DNA of 6,520 nucleotides. Source: Pseudomonadota bacterium. Lineage in GTDB: Bacteria > Pseudomonadota > Alphaproteobacteria > UBA9655. Location of the stretch: assembly GCA_021809225.1 (NCBI GenBank), contig JAKBAL010000130.1:1-6520 (forward strand), read 5' to 3'. The notes under the pieces were generated by a model, which was not told the DNA's origin, ran no database searches, and saw nothing but the letters and a program-made list of their open reading frames with translations. This document shows, one piece after another, positions 1-5,079 of the stretch (position 1 is its first letter; each line of letters starts with the position of its first letter). A program made the translations under genes and the position numbers.

Positions 1-21
1 AAAAAAGTCTGATACTCTAAG

Positions 22-57
22 CGTAGCTCACAGGTGCAACCAACACCCATGAGCTAC
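22..57 (+). other. Stem-loop in the leader of the small gene
   Basis: The 8-base arm GTAGCTCA (23-30) is perfectly complementary to TGAGCTAC (50-57). Inside it, after a 2x2 CA/CA internal loop, GGTG (33-36) can pair with CACC (44-47), leaving a 7-nt loop. The structure lies 20 bases upstream of the AGGAGG ribosome site of the 51-codon gene. No T-run follows it on the plus strand, so it does not look like an intrinsic terminator. It may be a 5'-UTR element, a transcript-stabilising hairpin or the end of something outside the window. Base pairing is seen directly; any role is inferred. Confidence 0.45.
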
Positions 58-77
58 TCACCACAACAACCCTAAAC

Positions 78-83
78 AGGAGG
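78..83 (+). promoter_or_regulatory. Strong Shine-Dalgarno site AGGAGG
   Basis: A perfect AGGAGG lies six bases before the ATG at 90. It is the best ribosome binding site in the window and is the main reason to accept the short ORF that follows as a real gene. Confidence 0.75.
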
Positions 84-89
84 ATTATC

Positions 90-245
90 ATGGCTGAAGC
101 CACTATACCCACATCTGACCCAATCATCAAAGCTTTTGAGTATCAACTTGATAGGCTAACGAAAGCTGCTGATGAGCTAGATATGGTTGTTTTTCGATTA
201 GGACAAATCCACGCCGTCCTCAATCGAGGAAGTAGTAAGGAATAA
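90..245 (+). CDS. Small hypothetical protein, 51 aa
   Basis: I do not recognise this protein. It begins MAEATIPTSDPIIKAF and ends LNRGSSKE at a TAA. The start is well defined: ATG with a perfect AGGAGG six bases upstream. A rho-independent terminator begins within ten bases of the stop, so the gene looks like a self-contained short transcription unit whose promoter is probably outside the left edge. After a short Pro/Thr-rich N-terminus, residues about 10-46 have the charged/hydrophobic spacing of one long amphipathic helix (for example the segment with Leu20, Leu23, Leu30, Val33, Leu37), which suggests a helical hairpin, oligomer or protein-binding peptide. There is no signal peptide, membrane span or cysteine pair. 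It is separated from the downstream Rpn gene by the terminator and about 180 bp, so a paired function is not supported. Its reality is likely; its function is unknown. Confidence 0.65.
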   Translation: MAEATIPTSDPIIKAFEYQLDRLTKAADELDMVVFRLGQIHAVLNRGSSKE

Positions 246-251
246 GCCTTG

Positions 252-292
252 GGGAGGCCTTACAAGGGCCATTTCCTTATAAGGCCTCTTTT
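252..292 (+). terminator. Rho-independent terminator after the small gene
   Basis: The stem GAGGCCTTA (254-262) pairs perfectly with TAAGGCCTC (280-288). After one C-A mismatch, AAGG (264-267) pairs with CCTT (275-278) around a 7-nt loop, and two G-U pairs can extend the base. Four T residues follow directly (289-292). The position just after the stop codon of the 51-aa ORF supports both calls. Confidence 0.8.
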
Positions 293-367
293 AAAGAGCA
301 GAAATGCATTTTGTTATTCTTGCAATTATAAAAAAAACATGAGATTTTTGTAAATACTTCTCCCTTT

Positions 368-396
368 TTGAAAAGAGTGATGAGTATTTATAGATT
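368..396 (+). promoter_or_regulatory. Possible sigma70-type promoter of the Rpn gene
   Basis: TTGAAA (368-373) is followed after 17 bases by TAGATT (391-396), a fair -35/-10 pair in an AT-rich gap that must hold the promoter because a terminator lies upstream. The -10 match is only 4 of 6, and TATAGA at 389-394 with a 15-base spacer is an alternative. The rest of the gap 293-424 shows nothing else except the palindrome listed separately. Inference from consensus only. Confidence 0.3.
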
Positions 397-406
397 TTTA
401 AATCTA
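391..406. repeat. Small palindrome upstream of the Rpn gene
   Basis: TAGATTT (391-397) and AAATCTA (400-406) form a perfect inverted repeat with a TT centre. It overlaps the proposed -10 and lies 18 bases before the start codon, a position where an operator would act. It is AT-rich and short, so chance is a real possibility. Confidence 0.3.
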
Positions 407-424
407 ATCTAAGAGGAAAATTAA

Positions 425-1306
425 ATGATCACTAAGTTTTTAGATCCAAAAAATGATGTGGCCTTTAAGAAAATCTTTGGCACAGAAAAAAATAAGGACA
501 TCTTAATTCATTTCCTCAACGATATGATCATTTTTAAGGAAAAATCTCCGATTAAAGAAGTGACTTTCTTAAAAACGATTCAAGATCCCGAGATCGCCGC
601 TAAAAAAACCAGTACTGTTGATATTTTATGTAAAGATGAAAAAGGCAACAGCTACATTGTTGAAATGCAAGTTGCAAAAGAAAAGGGCTTTGAAAAAAGA
701 GCTCAATACTATGCAGCTAAAGCCTATATTTCCCAGATGAATGCCAAAGGAGAGTATCATGCTTTAAAGGAAGTCATCTTTTTAGCTATCTCTAGTTTTA
801 TCATGTTTCCGAATAAAAACGGCTTTAAATCTGATCATGTGATTTTGGATAAAGACAATCATGACCATGATTTACAAGATTTTTCTTTCACATTTTTAGA
901 GCTTCCAAAATTTCATAAAAAAATTGATGAACTTTCGGATATGATCGACAAATGGGCTTATTTTTTCAAAAATGCGAGAAAGACATTAGAGAAAGATTTA
1001 CCCAAACTCACTGCGCATGATGAGATTATGGAACGAGCCTATGAAGAACTAAACCGTTTTTCTTGGAATGAGCAAGAGCTGCTTACTTACGAACAATCCC
1101 AAAAATATGAGTGGGATTACAATGCCATGATAGCACAAAAGCTTGATGATAAGTATGGTGAAGGGCATGAAAAAGGAAAGATAGAGGGAAAGATAGAGGG
1201 AAAGATAGAAATCGCGAAAAATCTACTAGCTCAAGGAATGGAGATCAAGGCGATTGTTAGCGTGACAGGCCTTTCTCTTCAAGATATTGAAAACCTTGTA
1301 CCTTAA
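425..1306 (+). CDS. Rpn family recombination-promoting nuclease / PD-(D/E)XK transposase-like protein
   Basis: This 293-aa protein fits the Rpn/PDDEXK_2 family, often annotated as putative transposase, whose studied members are DNA endonucleases that promote RecA-independent recombination. The N-terminus has the family opening FLDPKNDVAFKKIFG (residues 5-19). The nuclease core is visible as VDI (Asp66) followed by VEMQ (Glu80, Gln82), the D...E-x-Q form of the PD-(D/E)XK site, and then the RAQYYAAKAY helix (92-101). The C-terminal end has three GKIE repeats (251-262) and a tail with helix-turn-helix-like spacing (AKNLLAQGMEIKAIVSVTGL). The start ATG has AGAGG eight bases upstream. The length is normal and the frame is intact, so it may be active. 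Sampled GC of about one third is lower than the gat genes to the right, consistent with mobile or imported origin. No terminal inverted repeats were seen around it. It converges with the rhodanese gene across 28 bp. Confidence 0.88.
   Translation: MITKFLDPKNDVAFKKIFGTEKNKDILIHFLNDMIIFKEKSPIKEVTFLKTIQDPEIAAKKTSTVDILCKDEKGNSYIVEMQVAKEKGFEKRAQYYAAKAYISQMNAKGEYHALKEVIFLAISSFIMFPNKNGFKSDHVILDKDNHDHDLQDFSFTFLELPKFHKKIDELSDMIDKWAYFFKNARKTLEKDLPKLTAHDEIMERAYEELNRFSWNEQELLTYEQSQKYEWDYNAMIAQKLDDKYGEGHEKGKIEGKIEGKIEIAKNLLAQGMEIKAIVSVTGLSLQDIENLVP
1175..1210 (+). repeat. Three tandem 12-bp repeats inside the Rpn gene
   Basis: GGAAAGATAGAG occurs at 1175-1186 and 1187-1198, with GGAAAGATAGAA at 1199-1210, encoding GKIE three times. 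Only the last base of the third copy differs (synonymous). The unit is a multiple of three, so copy-number changes would keep the frame. Similar Gly-Lys-x-Glu runs are seen in other Rpn-family C-termini. Confidence 0.9.
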
Positions 1307-1334
1307 AAATTTGTGTGAAAGAGGAAGATCCTGT

Positions 1335-1649
1335 TTAGGACTTTCGTCTCCATTCATTCCAGGCCTGCATGCCCCCTTTTAAGTTGTGGGCTTTTGATAT
1401 TCCACGCGCATAAGCCCTTTCGCAGGCCTTACCAGACCGATAGCCACTTCGGCAAATAAAGACGTAGCCTTTGTTCGAATCGGCGGATTCTAAAAAGCGA
1501 TCCAAATCAGGACCTAAGGTCGCTAAAATGCTCCCTTCTATTTTGCCTTCAGGGCCGGTGAGTTCATAGGGTTCGCGCACATCTACCAGGATGTATTGAT
1601 CTTTCTGGGCGTTCACTTCTTCGGCGGTGATTTCAAGAATTTCATTCAT
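1335..1649 (-). CDS. Single-domain rhodanese (sulfurtransferase-like) protein
   Basis: The product is a 104-aa stand-alone rhodanese domain, the usual length. Counting from the ATG at 1649, the N-terminal VDVRE motif (Asp23, Arg25) and the active-site loop C-R-S-G-Y-R starting at Cys66 are present, so the persulfide-forming cysteine and closing arginine of the C-x4-R loop are intact; the domain ends with NLKGGMQAW, the usual C-terminal helix cap. The family moves sulfane sulfur between thiosulfate, persulfides or thiols in the cytoplasm. I chose the ATG because MNEILEITAEEV is a normal rhodanese opening and GAGAG lies upstream. A GTG at 1664 would add five residues and overlap the upstream TSUP stop as GTGA, but it has no ribosome site. 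It is the last gene of a minus-strand operon behind two TSUP transporters, a typical sulfur-handling context. A duplicate of its first 26 bases lies between the TSUP genes. Confidence 0.88.
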   Translation of the reverse strand: MNEILEITAEEVNAQKDQYILVDVREPYELTGPEGKIEGSILATLGPDLDRFLESADSNKGYVFICRSGYRSGKACERAYARGISKAHNLKGGMQAWNEWRRKS

Positions 1650-1717
1650 TTTTTCGTCTCTCACAATAAGTCAGATAAGGTGCGCATCATTGAAATAGAA
1701 ATGACGGCTGTCAAGGT
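1639..1717 (-). repeat. Near-identical 79-bp repeat, copy 1
   Basis: This block matches 2458-2536 at 78 of 79 positions (the one difference is G at 1698 against A at 2517). It spans the rhodanese 5' end, the stop codon and the last 18 codons of the TSUP gene. Immediately beyond it, about 11 of the next 30 bases differ between the copies. Confidence 0.9.
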
Positions 1718-2425
1718 AATTTTCCTGACTAATACTAAACCAGGAAGAGAAATATGCTTGATAAGTTGTTGAACAATGAGGGCTGTAACCAAGATTCCGC
1801 CAGTAAGGGCCACCCATTCTCCCATCACTAAATCAATTTTTCCTTGACGCCAAGCAGAAATAGGAGCCGTAACAGCAATGGTGAGCAAACTACAAGCTAT
1901 TGCATGATTAAACCTTAAGCGCGTAATTCCTGTCAACCACGCGATAATCACAAATCCCCCACCAAGCCCCGTCATTGAACTTGATAAACCAGTAAGTATT
2001 CCAGCGATGGTTGATGTTTTAAGTCGGTAGGATAAAGGGCGGTCTTCGCCCAGATCCTCCGGTTTTTGTAAAATCCACAAGCTATAGATAGCAAAAATAC
2101 AGTTCACATTTAAAAGAACAGTCACCAGCCAATGGGGAGAAAGGGTTTTTAAGGGGGCTGTAAAAAAAGCTACTGTGCCTGCAAAAAAAATGAGGACAAC
2201 AGCAATGGGATAAATAGTATTTTTTCGTTGAACAAACCAAGACAAAGCCGCTCCCGTGGCGAGGGCTAAAAGACTATAGGAAGTTGCTTCTTTGATATCA
2301 TAGCCGCCAAAAGTCATGAAGATGGGGATGGAAATCACTCCTCCTCCTGTTCCTGCCAGGCTGAGAATAATTCCCGATGCACATCCAACAATGGTCCATA
2401 AAAGAATATGATTTTCGATTACCAT
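1661..2425 (-). CDS. Sulfite exporter TauE/SafE (TSUP) family permease, copy A
   Basis: This 254-aa polytopic membrane protein of the TSUP family (PF01925) has the two-fold internal repeat typical of the family: AGTGGGVISIP in the first half (residues 24-34) and TGLGGGFVIIAW in the second (152-163). Hydrophobicity suggests seven or eight membrane spans, roughly at 7-36, 47-65, 72-92, 98-118, 138-163, 174-192, 202-222 and 230-247. Family members move sulfite, sulfoacetate, thiosulfate or other small organosulfur anions; the rhodanese next to it supports a sulfur substrate here, but the exact one is unknown. The ATG has AGAGG upstream. It is the diverged tandem copy of the gene at 2480-3244, with about 197 of 254 residues identical by hand alignment and no length change. 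Copy A has Ala162 where copy B has the Pro expected from the GGG...P repeat motif, and Ser22 where B has Gly. It probably remains functional. Confidence 0.88.
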   Translation of the reverse strand: MVIENHILLWTIVGCASGIILSLAGTGGGVISIPIFMTFGGYDIKEATSYSLLALATGAALSWFVQRKNTIYPIAVVLIFFAGTVAFFTAPLKTLSPHWLVTVLLNVNCIFAIYSLWILQKPEDLGEDRPLSYRLKTSTIAGILTGLSSSMTGLGGGFVIIAWLTGITRLRFNHAIACSLLTIAVTAPISAWRQGKIDLVMGEWVALTGGILVTALIVQQLIKHISLPGLVLVRKITLTAVISISMMRTLSDLL

Positions 2426-2457
2426 GATTTTTTCCTCTAACCCGGAGCAAGGTATTT

Positions 2458-2483
2458 ATTTCATTCATTTTTTCGTCTCTCAC
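2458..2483 (-). pseudogene. Duplicated remnant of the rhodanese 5' end
   Basis: These 26 bases are identical to 1639-1664, the start region of the rhodanese gene including its GTG and ATG candidates and MNEI codons. Just after ATGAATGAAAT the sequence switches from rhodanese coding to the region upstream of TSUP copy A. The rest of the rhodanese is absent. The remnant ATG (at 2468) opens a frame that runs out of phase into TSUP copy A and stops at 2298, giving a 56-aa product with no rhodanese content. It is a scar marking the duplication junction rather than a gene. Confidence 0.85.
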
Positions 2484-2536
2484 AATAAGTCAGATAAGGT
2501 GCGCATCATTGAAATAAAAATGACGGCTGTCAAGGT
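2458..2536 (-). repeat. Near-identical 79-bp repeat, copy 2
   Basis: This is the partner of 1639-1717, differing at a single base that changes Ser to Phe in the TSUP C-terminus (ISIS in copy A, IFIS in copy B). The block includes non-functional rhodanese start sequence, so its identity is not explained by selection on a protein. Confidence 0.9.
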
Positions 2537-3244
2537 TAGCTTTCTGACGAGAACCAAATGAGGAGGAGAAATTCGCTTGATAAATTTTTGAACAATCAGG
2601 GACGCAACAACGATACCCCCGGCAAGGGCCACCCATTCTCCCCACGTTAAATCTATCTTTTCTTGTCGCCAAGCAGAAATAGGAGCTGTAATGGCAATGG
2701 TCAGCAAACTGCAGGCGATTGCTTGATCAAACTTTAGGCGCGTGATTCCGGTTAACCACGGGATAATAACAACTCCGCCGCCAAGGCCGGTCATCGTGCT
2801 TAATAAGCCTGTTATCATCCCGCCGATTGTTGCTGTTTTAAGTTGGTAGGATAAGGGACGGTTTTCCCCGGGATCTTCGGGTTTTCGAAGCATCCACAAA
2901 CTATAAATGGCAAAAATACAGGTCAAATTCAAAAGGACGTTCACTAGCCAATGGGGTGAAAGGACCTTTAGGGGGGCTGAAATAAACGCAACAGTCGCAG
3001 CACAGACAATTAAAACGGCCGAAATGGGGTAAAGAGTATTTTTTCGCTGAATAAACCAAGATAATGTAGCTCCTGCGGTGAGGGCTAAAAGACCATAGGC
3101 AGAGGCTTCCTTGATGTCATAGCCTCCAAAAGCCATGAGAATGGGGATAGAAATTACTCCTCCCCCTGTTCCTGCAAGGCCAAGAATGGTGCCTGATGCG
3201 CACCCCACTACAGTCCACAAAAGAATCGGATCTTCGATCACCAT
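2480..3244 (-). CDS. Sulfite exporter TauE/SafE (TSUP) family permease, copy B
   Basis: This is the first gene of the minus-strand operon, a 254-aa TSUP membrane protein with the same predicted topology as its downstream copy. Both half-repeat motifs are canonical: AGTGGGVISIP (24-34) and TGLGGGVVIIPW (152-163), the second keeping Pro162. It likely moves a small sulfur-containing anion across the inner membrane; substrate and direction cannot be read from sequence. The ATG start has AAGAGGA about seven bases upstream. The gene diverges from gatC across 69 bp. Its stop is 54 bp before copy A, and that gap holds the rhodanese remnant, so the two copies are probably cotranscribed with the rhodanese. 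Compared with copy A it has one extra cysteine (Cys81) and appears closer to the family pattern, so it may be the more conserved of the two. The last 18 codons appear homogenised with copy A. Confidence 0.9.
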   Translation of the reverse strand: MVIEDPILLWTVVGCASGTILGLAGTGGGVISIPILMAFGGYDIKEASAYGLLALTAGATLSWFIQRKNTLYPISAVLIVCAATVAFISAPLKVLSPHWLVNVLLNLTCIFAIYSLWMLRKPEDPGENRPLSYQLKTATIGGMITGLLSTMTGLGGGVVIIPWLTGITRLKFDQAIACSLLTIAITAPISAWRQEKIDLTWGEWVALAGGIVVASLIVQKFIKRISPPHLVLVRKLTLTAVIFISMMRTLSDLL

Positions 3245-3313
3245 GATTTTTCCTCTTAACCTCGCGTCAAAAACCGACTATGAATAAATGATGAATAAAT
3301 TGGAGAGCTAACT
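3245..3313. promoter_or_regulatory. Divergent intergenic region between TSUP operon and gatC
   Basis: These 69 bases must serve both directions unless gatC is driven from elsewhere. On the plus strand TTAACC (3256-3261) and TATGAA (3279-3284) are spaced by 17 bases and form a weak candidate gatC promoter (4 of 6 matches each). On the minus strand TTGACG resembles a -35 but lies too close to the TSUP start, and no good pair was found. GGAG at 3302-3305, eight bases before the gatC ATG, is its ribosome site. Confidence 0.35.
3280..3301 (+). repeat. 11-bp direct tandem repeat upstream of gatC
   Basis: ATGAATAAATG (3280-3290) is repeated directly as ATGAATAAATT (3291-3301) with one mismatch. It lies between the candidate -10 and the gatC ribosome site and therefore probably in the 5' leader. 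Its two ATG triplets open only very short frames. It may be replication slippage or a binding site. Confidence 0.6.
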
Positions 3314-3601
3314 ATGTCATTGGATCAAGAAACGGTCAAACGGATTGCAAAACTTGCTCGTCTTAAGCTGAGCGACGATCGTATCATTCCTATGCAGCAA
3401 GACCTGAATCGCATTTTGGCTTTTATCGATCAACTCAATGAAGTAGACACCTCACACATTGAATCTTTAGAAGGGGAAAATATGCCTTCTATGCCTTTTC
3501 GCCACGATACGGTTAATGATGGGAATTATGTCGAAGAGATCCTTGCGAATGCTCCTGAAGTGGCCTGTAATATGTTTGTTGTCCCTAAAGTTGTGGAATA
3601 A
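3314..3601 (+). CDS. gatC: Asp/Glu-tRNA amidotransferase subunit GatC
   Basis: GatC, 95 aa, the small subunit that wraps around GatA and fastens it to GatB in the GatCAB amidotransferase. The sequence shows the family pattern from end to end: [19 protein letters not shown] at the N-terminus, the helix [16 protein letters not shown] (residues about 31-46), and the C-terminal ILANAPE ... FVVPKVVE that is near-universal in this subunit. The central linker ([12 protein letters not shown]) differs from the commoner PMTSV-type linker, which is a variable stretch. Length is standard. The start ATG follows GGAG by eight bases. It is first in a gatC-gatA-gatB operon, the common order, with only five bases between its stop and gatA. 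Confidence 0.96.
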   Translation: MSLDQETVKRIAKLARLKLSDDRIIPMQQDLNRILAFIDQLNEVDTSHIESLEGENMPSMPFRHDTVNDGNYVEEILANAPEVACNMFVVPKVVE

Positions 3602-3606
3602 GAAAA

Positions 3607-5070
3607 ATGAATGATTTGATTCGTCTAACGTTAGCTGAAGCCAAAGAAGGCCTCCGTCAAAAAAAGTTTTCTTCTCTCGAGCTGACAAAAGCTTATTTAG
3701 CGTCAATGGAACGTAATAGGCATACAAATGCCTATATTCTGGAAACGCCTGAGCTCGCCCTTGAAAGAGCCAATGAGAGTGATCAACGCCTTGCAAAAGG
3801 TGACGTTCGATCTCTTGAAGGTTTACCCCTTGCCATTAAAGATCTTTTTTGTACGGAAGGTATTCAAACAACGGCGGGATCCCATATTCTTGAAGGCTTT
3901 AAGCCCCCTTATGAATCCACGGTGAGCGAGAATCTTAAAAATGCTGGTGCCGTTTCTCTTGGAAAAACAAATTTGGATGAATTTGCCATGGGATCAGCCA
4001 ATATTACCAGTTATTATGGGAACGTTATTAATCCTTGGAAACGAGCCGATGGAAAAGACTTAACGCCGGGCGGGTCTTCAGGGGGATCAGCAGCTGTTGT
4101 TGCAGGAGGGCTTGCTTTGGCGGCTACTGGCACAGATACGGGAGGATCCATTCGTCAACCAGCCGCTTTTAGTGGTATTGTGGGGATAAAACCAACTTAT
4201 GGGCGATGCTCAAGGTGGGGAATTGTAGCCTATGCTTCTTCCCTTGATCAAGCAGGCCCCATGACTCGGGATGTGCGAGATGCTGCTCTTCTGTTAGAGG
4301 TGATGGCTGGACACGATCCAAAAGATTCAACTTCAGTGGCCCTTGAAGTGCCGTCCTTTGAAAAGGCGTTGATTCAAGGTGTAAAAGGTCTTCGGGTTGG
4401 AATTCCAAAAGAATATCGTCTTGAGGGAATGGATGAAGATACGTTAAAACTCTGGGAAAAAGGGGCAAAGTGGCTTCAAGAAGCCGGCGCTGAAATTGTG
4501 GAGATTAGCCTTCCTCATACAAAATATAGCCTTGCGACATACTATGTCCTTGCTCCAGCTGAAGCCTCCTCCAACTTGGCTCGCTATGATGGGGTGCGCT
4601 ATGGTCTTCGTGTTTCAGGAAAAACTCTTGATGAGCTTTACGAAAATACGCGCAGCGAAGGGTTTGGAACTGAAGTCCAACGTCGTGTTCTTATCGGAAC
4701 TTACGTCCTTTCAGCAGGCTATTATGATGCTTACTACCTTAAAGCTCATAAAGTCCGACGGCTGATCACCCACGACTTCGAGACTGCTTTTCAAAACGTT
4801 GATGTGATCTTGACGCCTACGACGCCCACAGCAGCCTTTGCTTTGGACGAAAAGCCAACAGATCCCGTTGTGATGTATTTGAATGATGTTCTGACCGTAC
4901 CCGCAAACCTTGCTGGTCTTCCGGGTATATCCATTCCCGCGGGGCTTTCAAAAGAGGGTCTTCCTTTAGGGCTTCAGTTGATTGGCCCTGCCTTTGATGA
5001 AAATGTTCTTTTTCGAGCGGGTCGTGTTCTTGAAGAGGCGGCTGCTTTTAAATCCTTTTTAGAAAGATAA
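3607..5070 (+). CDS. gatA: Asp/Glu-tRNA amidotransferase subunit GatA (glutaminase)
   Basis: GatA, 487 aa, full length. It hydrolyses glutamine and delivers the ammonia through a tunnel to GatB, for conversion of misacylated Glu-tRNA(Gln) or Asp-tRNA(Asn). It is an amidase-signature enzyme, and the Ser-cisSer-Lys triad can be placed by motif: Lys78 in LPLAIKDLF, cis-Ser157 in [11 protein letters not shown] and nucleophile Ser181 in [13 protein letters not shown]. The [20 protein letters not shown] segment (about 199-218) and the C-terminal [17 protein letters not shown] and [10 protein letters not shown] blocks complete the family pattern. It has no truncation or insertion. The ATG lies five bases after the gatC stop, with only a weak GGAA ribosome site inside the end of gatC, so translational coupling is likely. 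A TAAGG overlapping its own stop serves gatB. Confidence 0.97.
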   Translation: MNDLIRLTLAEAKEGLRQKKFSSLELTKAYLASMERNRHTNAYILETPELALERANESDQRLAKGDVRSLEGLPLAIKDLFCTEGIQTTAGSHILEGFKPPYESTVSENLKNAGAVSLGKTNLDEFAMGSANITSYYGNVINPWKRADGKDLTPGGSSGGSAAVVAGGLALAATGTDTGGSIRQPAAFSGIVGIKPTYGRCSRWGIVAYASSLDQAGPMTRDVRDAALLLEVMAGHDPKDSTSVALEVPSFEKALIQGVKGLRVGIPKEYRLEGMDEDTLKLWEKGAKWLQEAGAEIVEISLPHTKYSLATYYVLAPAEASSNLARYDGVRYGLRVSGKTLDELYENTRSEGFGTEVQRRVLIGTYVLSAGYYDAYYLKAHKVRRLITHDFETAFQNVDVILTPTTPTAAFALDEKPTDPVVMYLNDVLTVPANLAGLPGISIPAGLSKEGLPLGLQLIGPAFDENVLFRAGRVLEEAAAFKSFLER

Positions 5071-5079
5071 GGTTTTTTG

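Larger units (their letters stand above)
1639..3270 (-). repeat. Tandem duplication of an 819-bp TSUP unit
   Basis: Two units lie head to tail at a constant offset of 819 bp: start codons at 2425 and 3244, stops at 1661 and 2480, left borders at 1639 and 2458. The left border is sharp, at the shared ATTTCATTC end. On the right, homology extends through the ribosome site region (upstream of each start, ending near 2450 and 3270) and then fades. Each unit therefore carries a TSUP gene, its translation signal and the first bases of a rhodanese gene; only the left unit continues into an intact rhodanese. Confidence 0.88.

Noticed and set aside
22..57. The leader hairpin as an intrinsic terminator of an upstream gene
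   Set aside because: No run of T follows the stem on the plus strand and the loop is large.
1175..1210. The regular short repeats as a CRISPR-like array
   Set aside because: The units are 12 bp, contiguous without spacers, in frame and coding for a known family repeat.
90..1306. The small gene and the Rpn nuclease as a toxin-antitoxin or defence pair
   Set aside because: A clear terminator and about 180 bp with its own candidate promoter separate them, and the small protein has no recognisable antitoxin motif.
425..1306. A complete insertion sequence carrying the Rpn gene
   Set aside because: No terminal inverted repeats or target-site duplications were seen flanking the gene, and Rpn-family genes generally lack them.
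1307..1345. Bidirectional terminator between the convergent Rpn and rhodanese genes
   Set aside because: Only a 4-bp TCCT/AGGA stem with a GTTT loop (1329-1340) plus a distant GAAAG/CTTTC pair was found; too weak to call.
1650..1664. GTG at 1664 as the rhodanese start, overlapping the TSUP stop as GTGA
   Set aside because: The overlap would fit translational coupling, but no ribosome site precedes it and the ATG at 1649 gives a normal rhodanese N-terminus. It remains possible.
2490..2672. 60-codon minus-strand frame at the 3' end of TSUP copy B
   Set aside because: It is an alternative phase of a well-supported membrane protein gene, with no independent start signal.
3467..3796. 109-codon minus-strand open frame across the gatC-gatA boundary
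   Set aside because: It lies opposite two certain genes, has no ribosome site or recognisable motif and is explained as a shadow of them.
4169..4468. 99-codon minus-strand frame inside gatA, and similar plus-strand frames at 3728-3925 and 4496-4765
   Set aside because: All are within conserved gatA coding sequence in other phases and show low-complexity, non-family-like translations.
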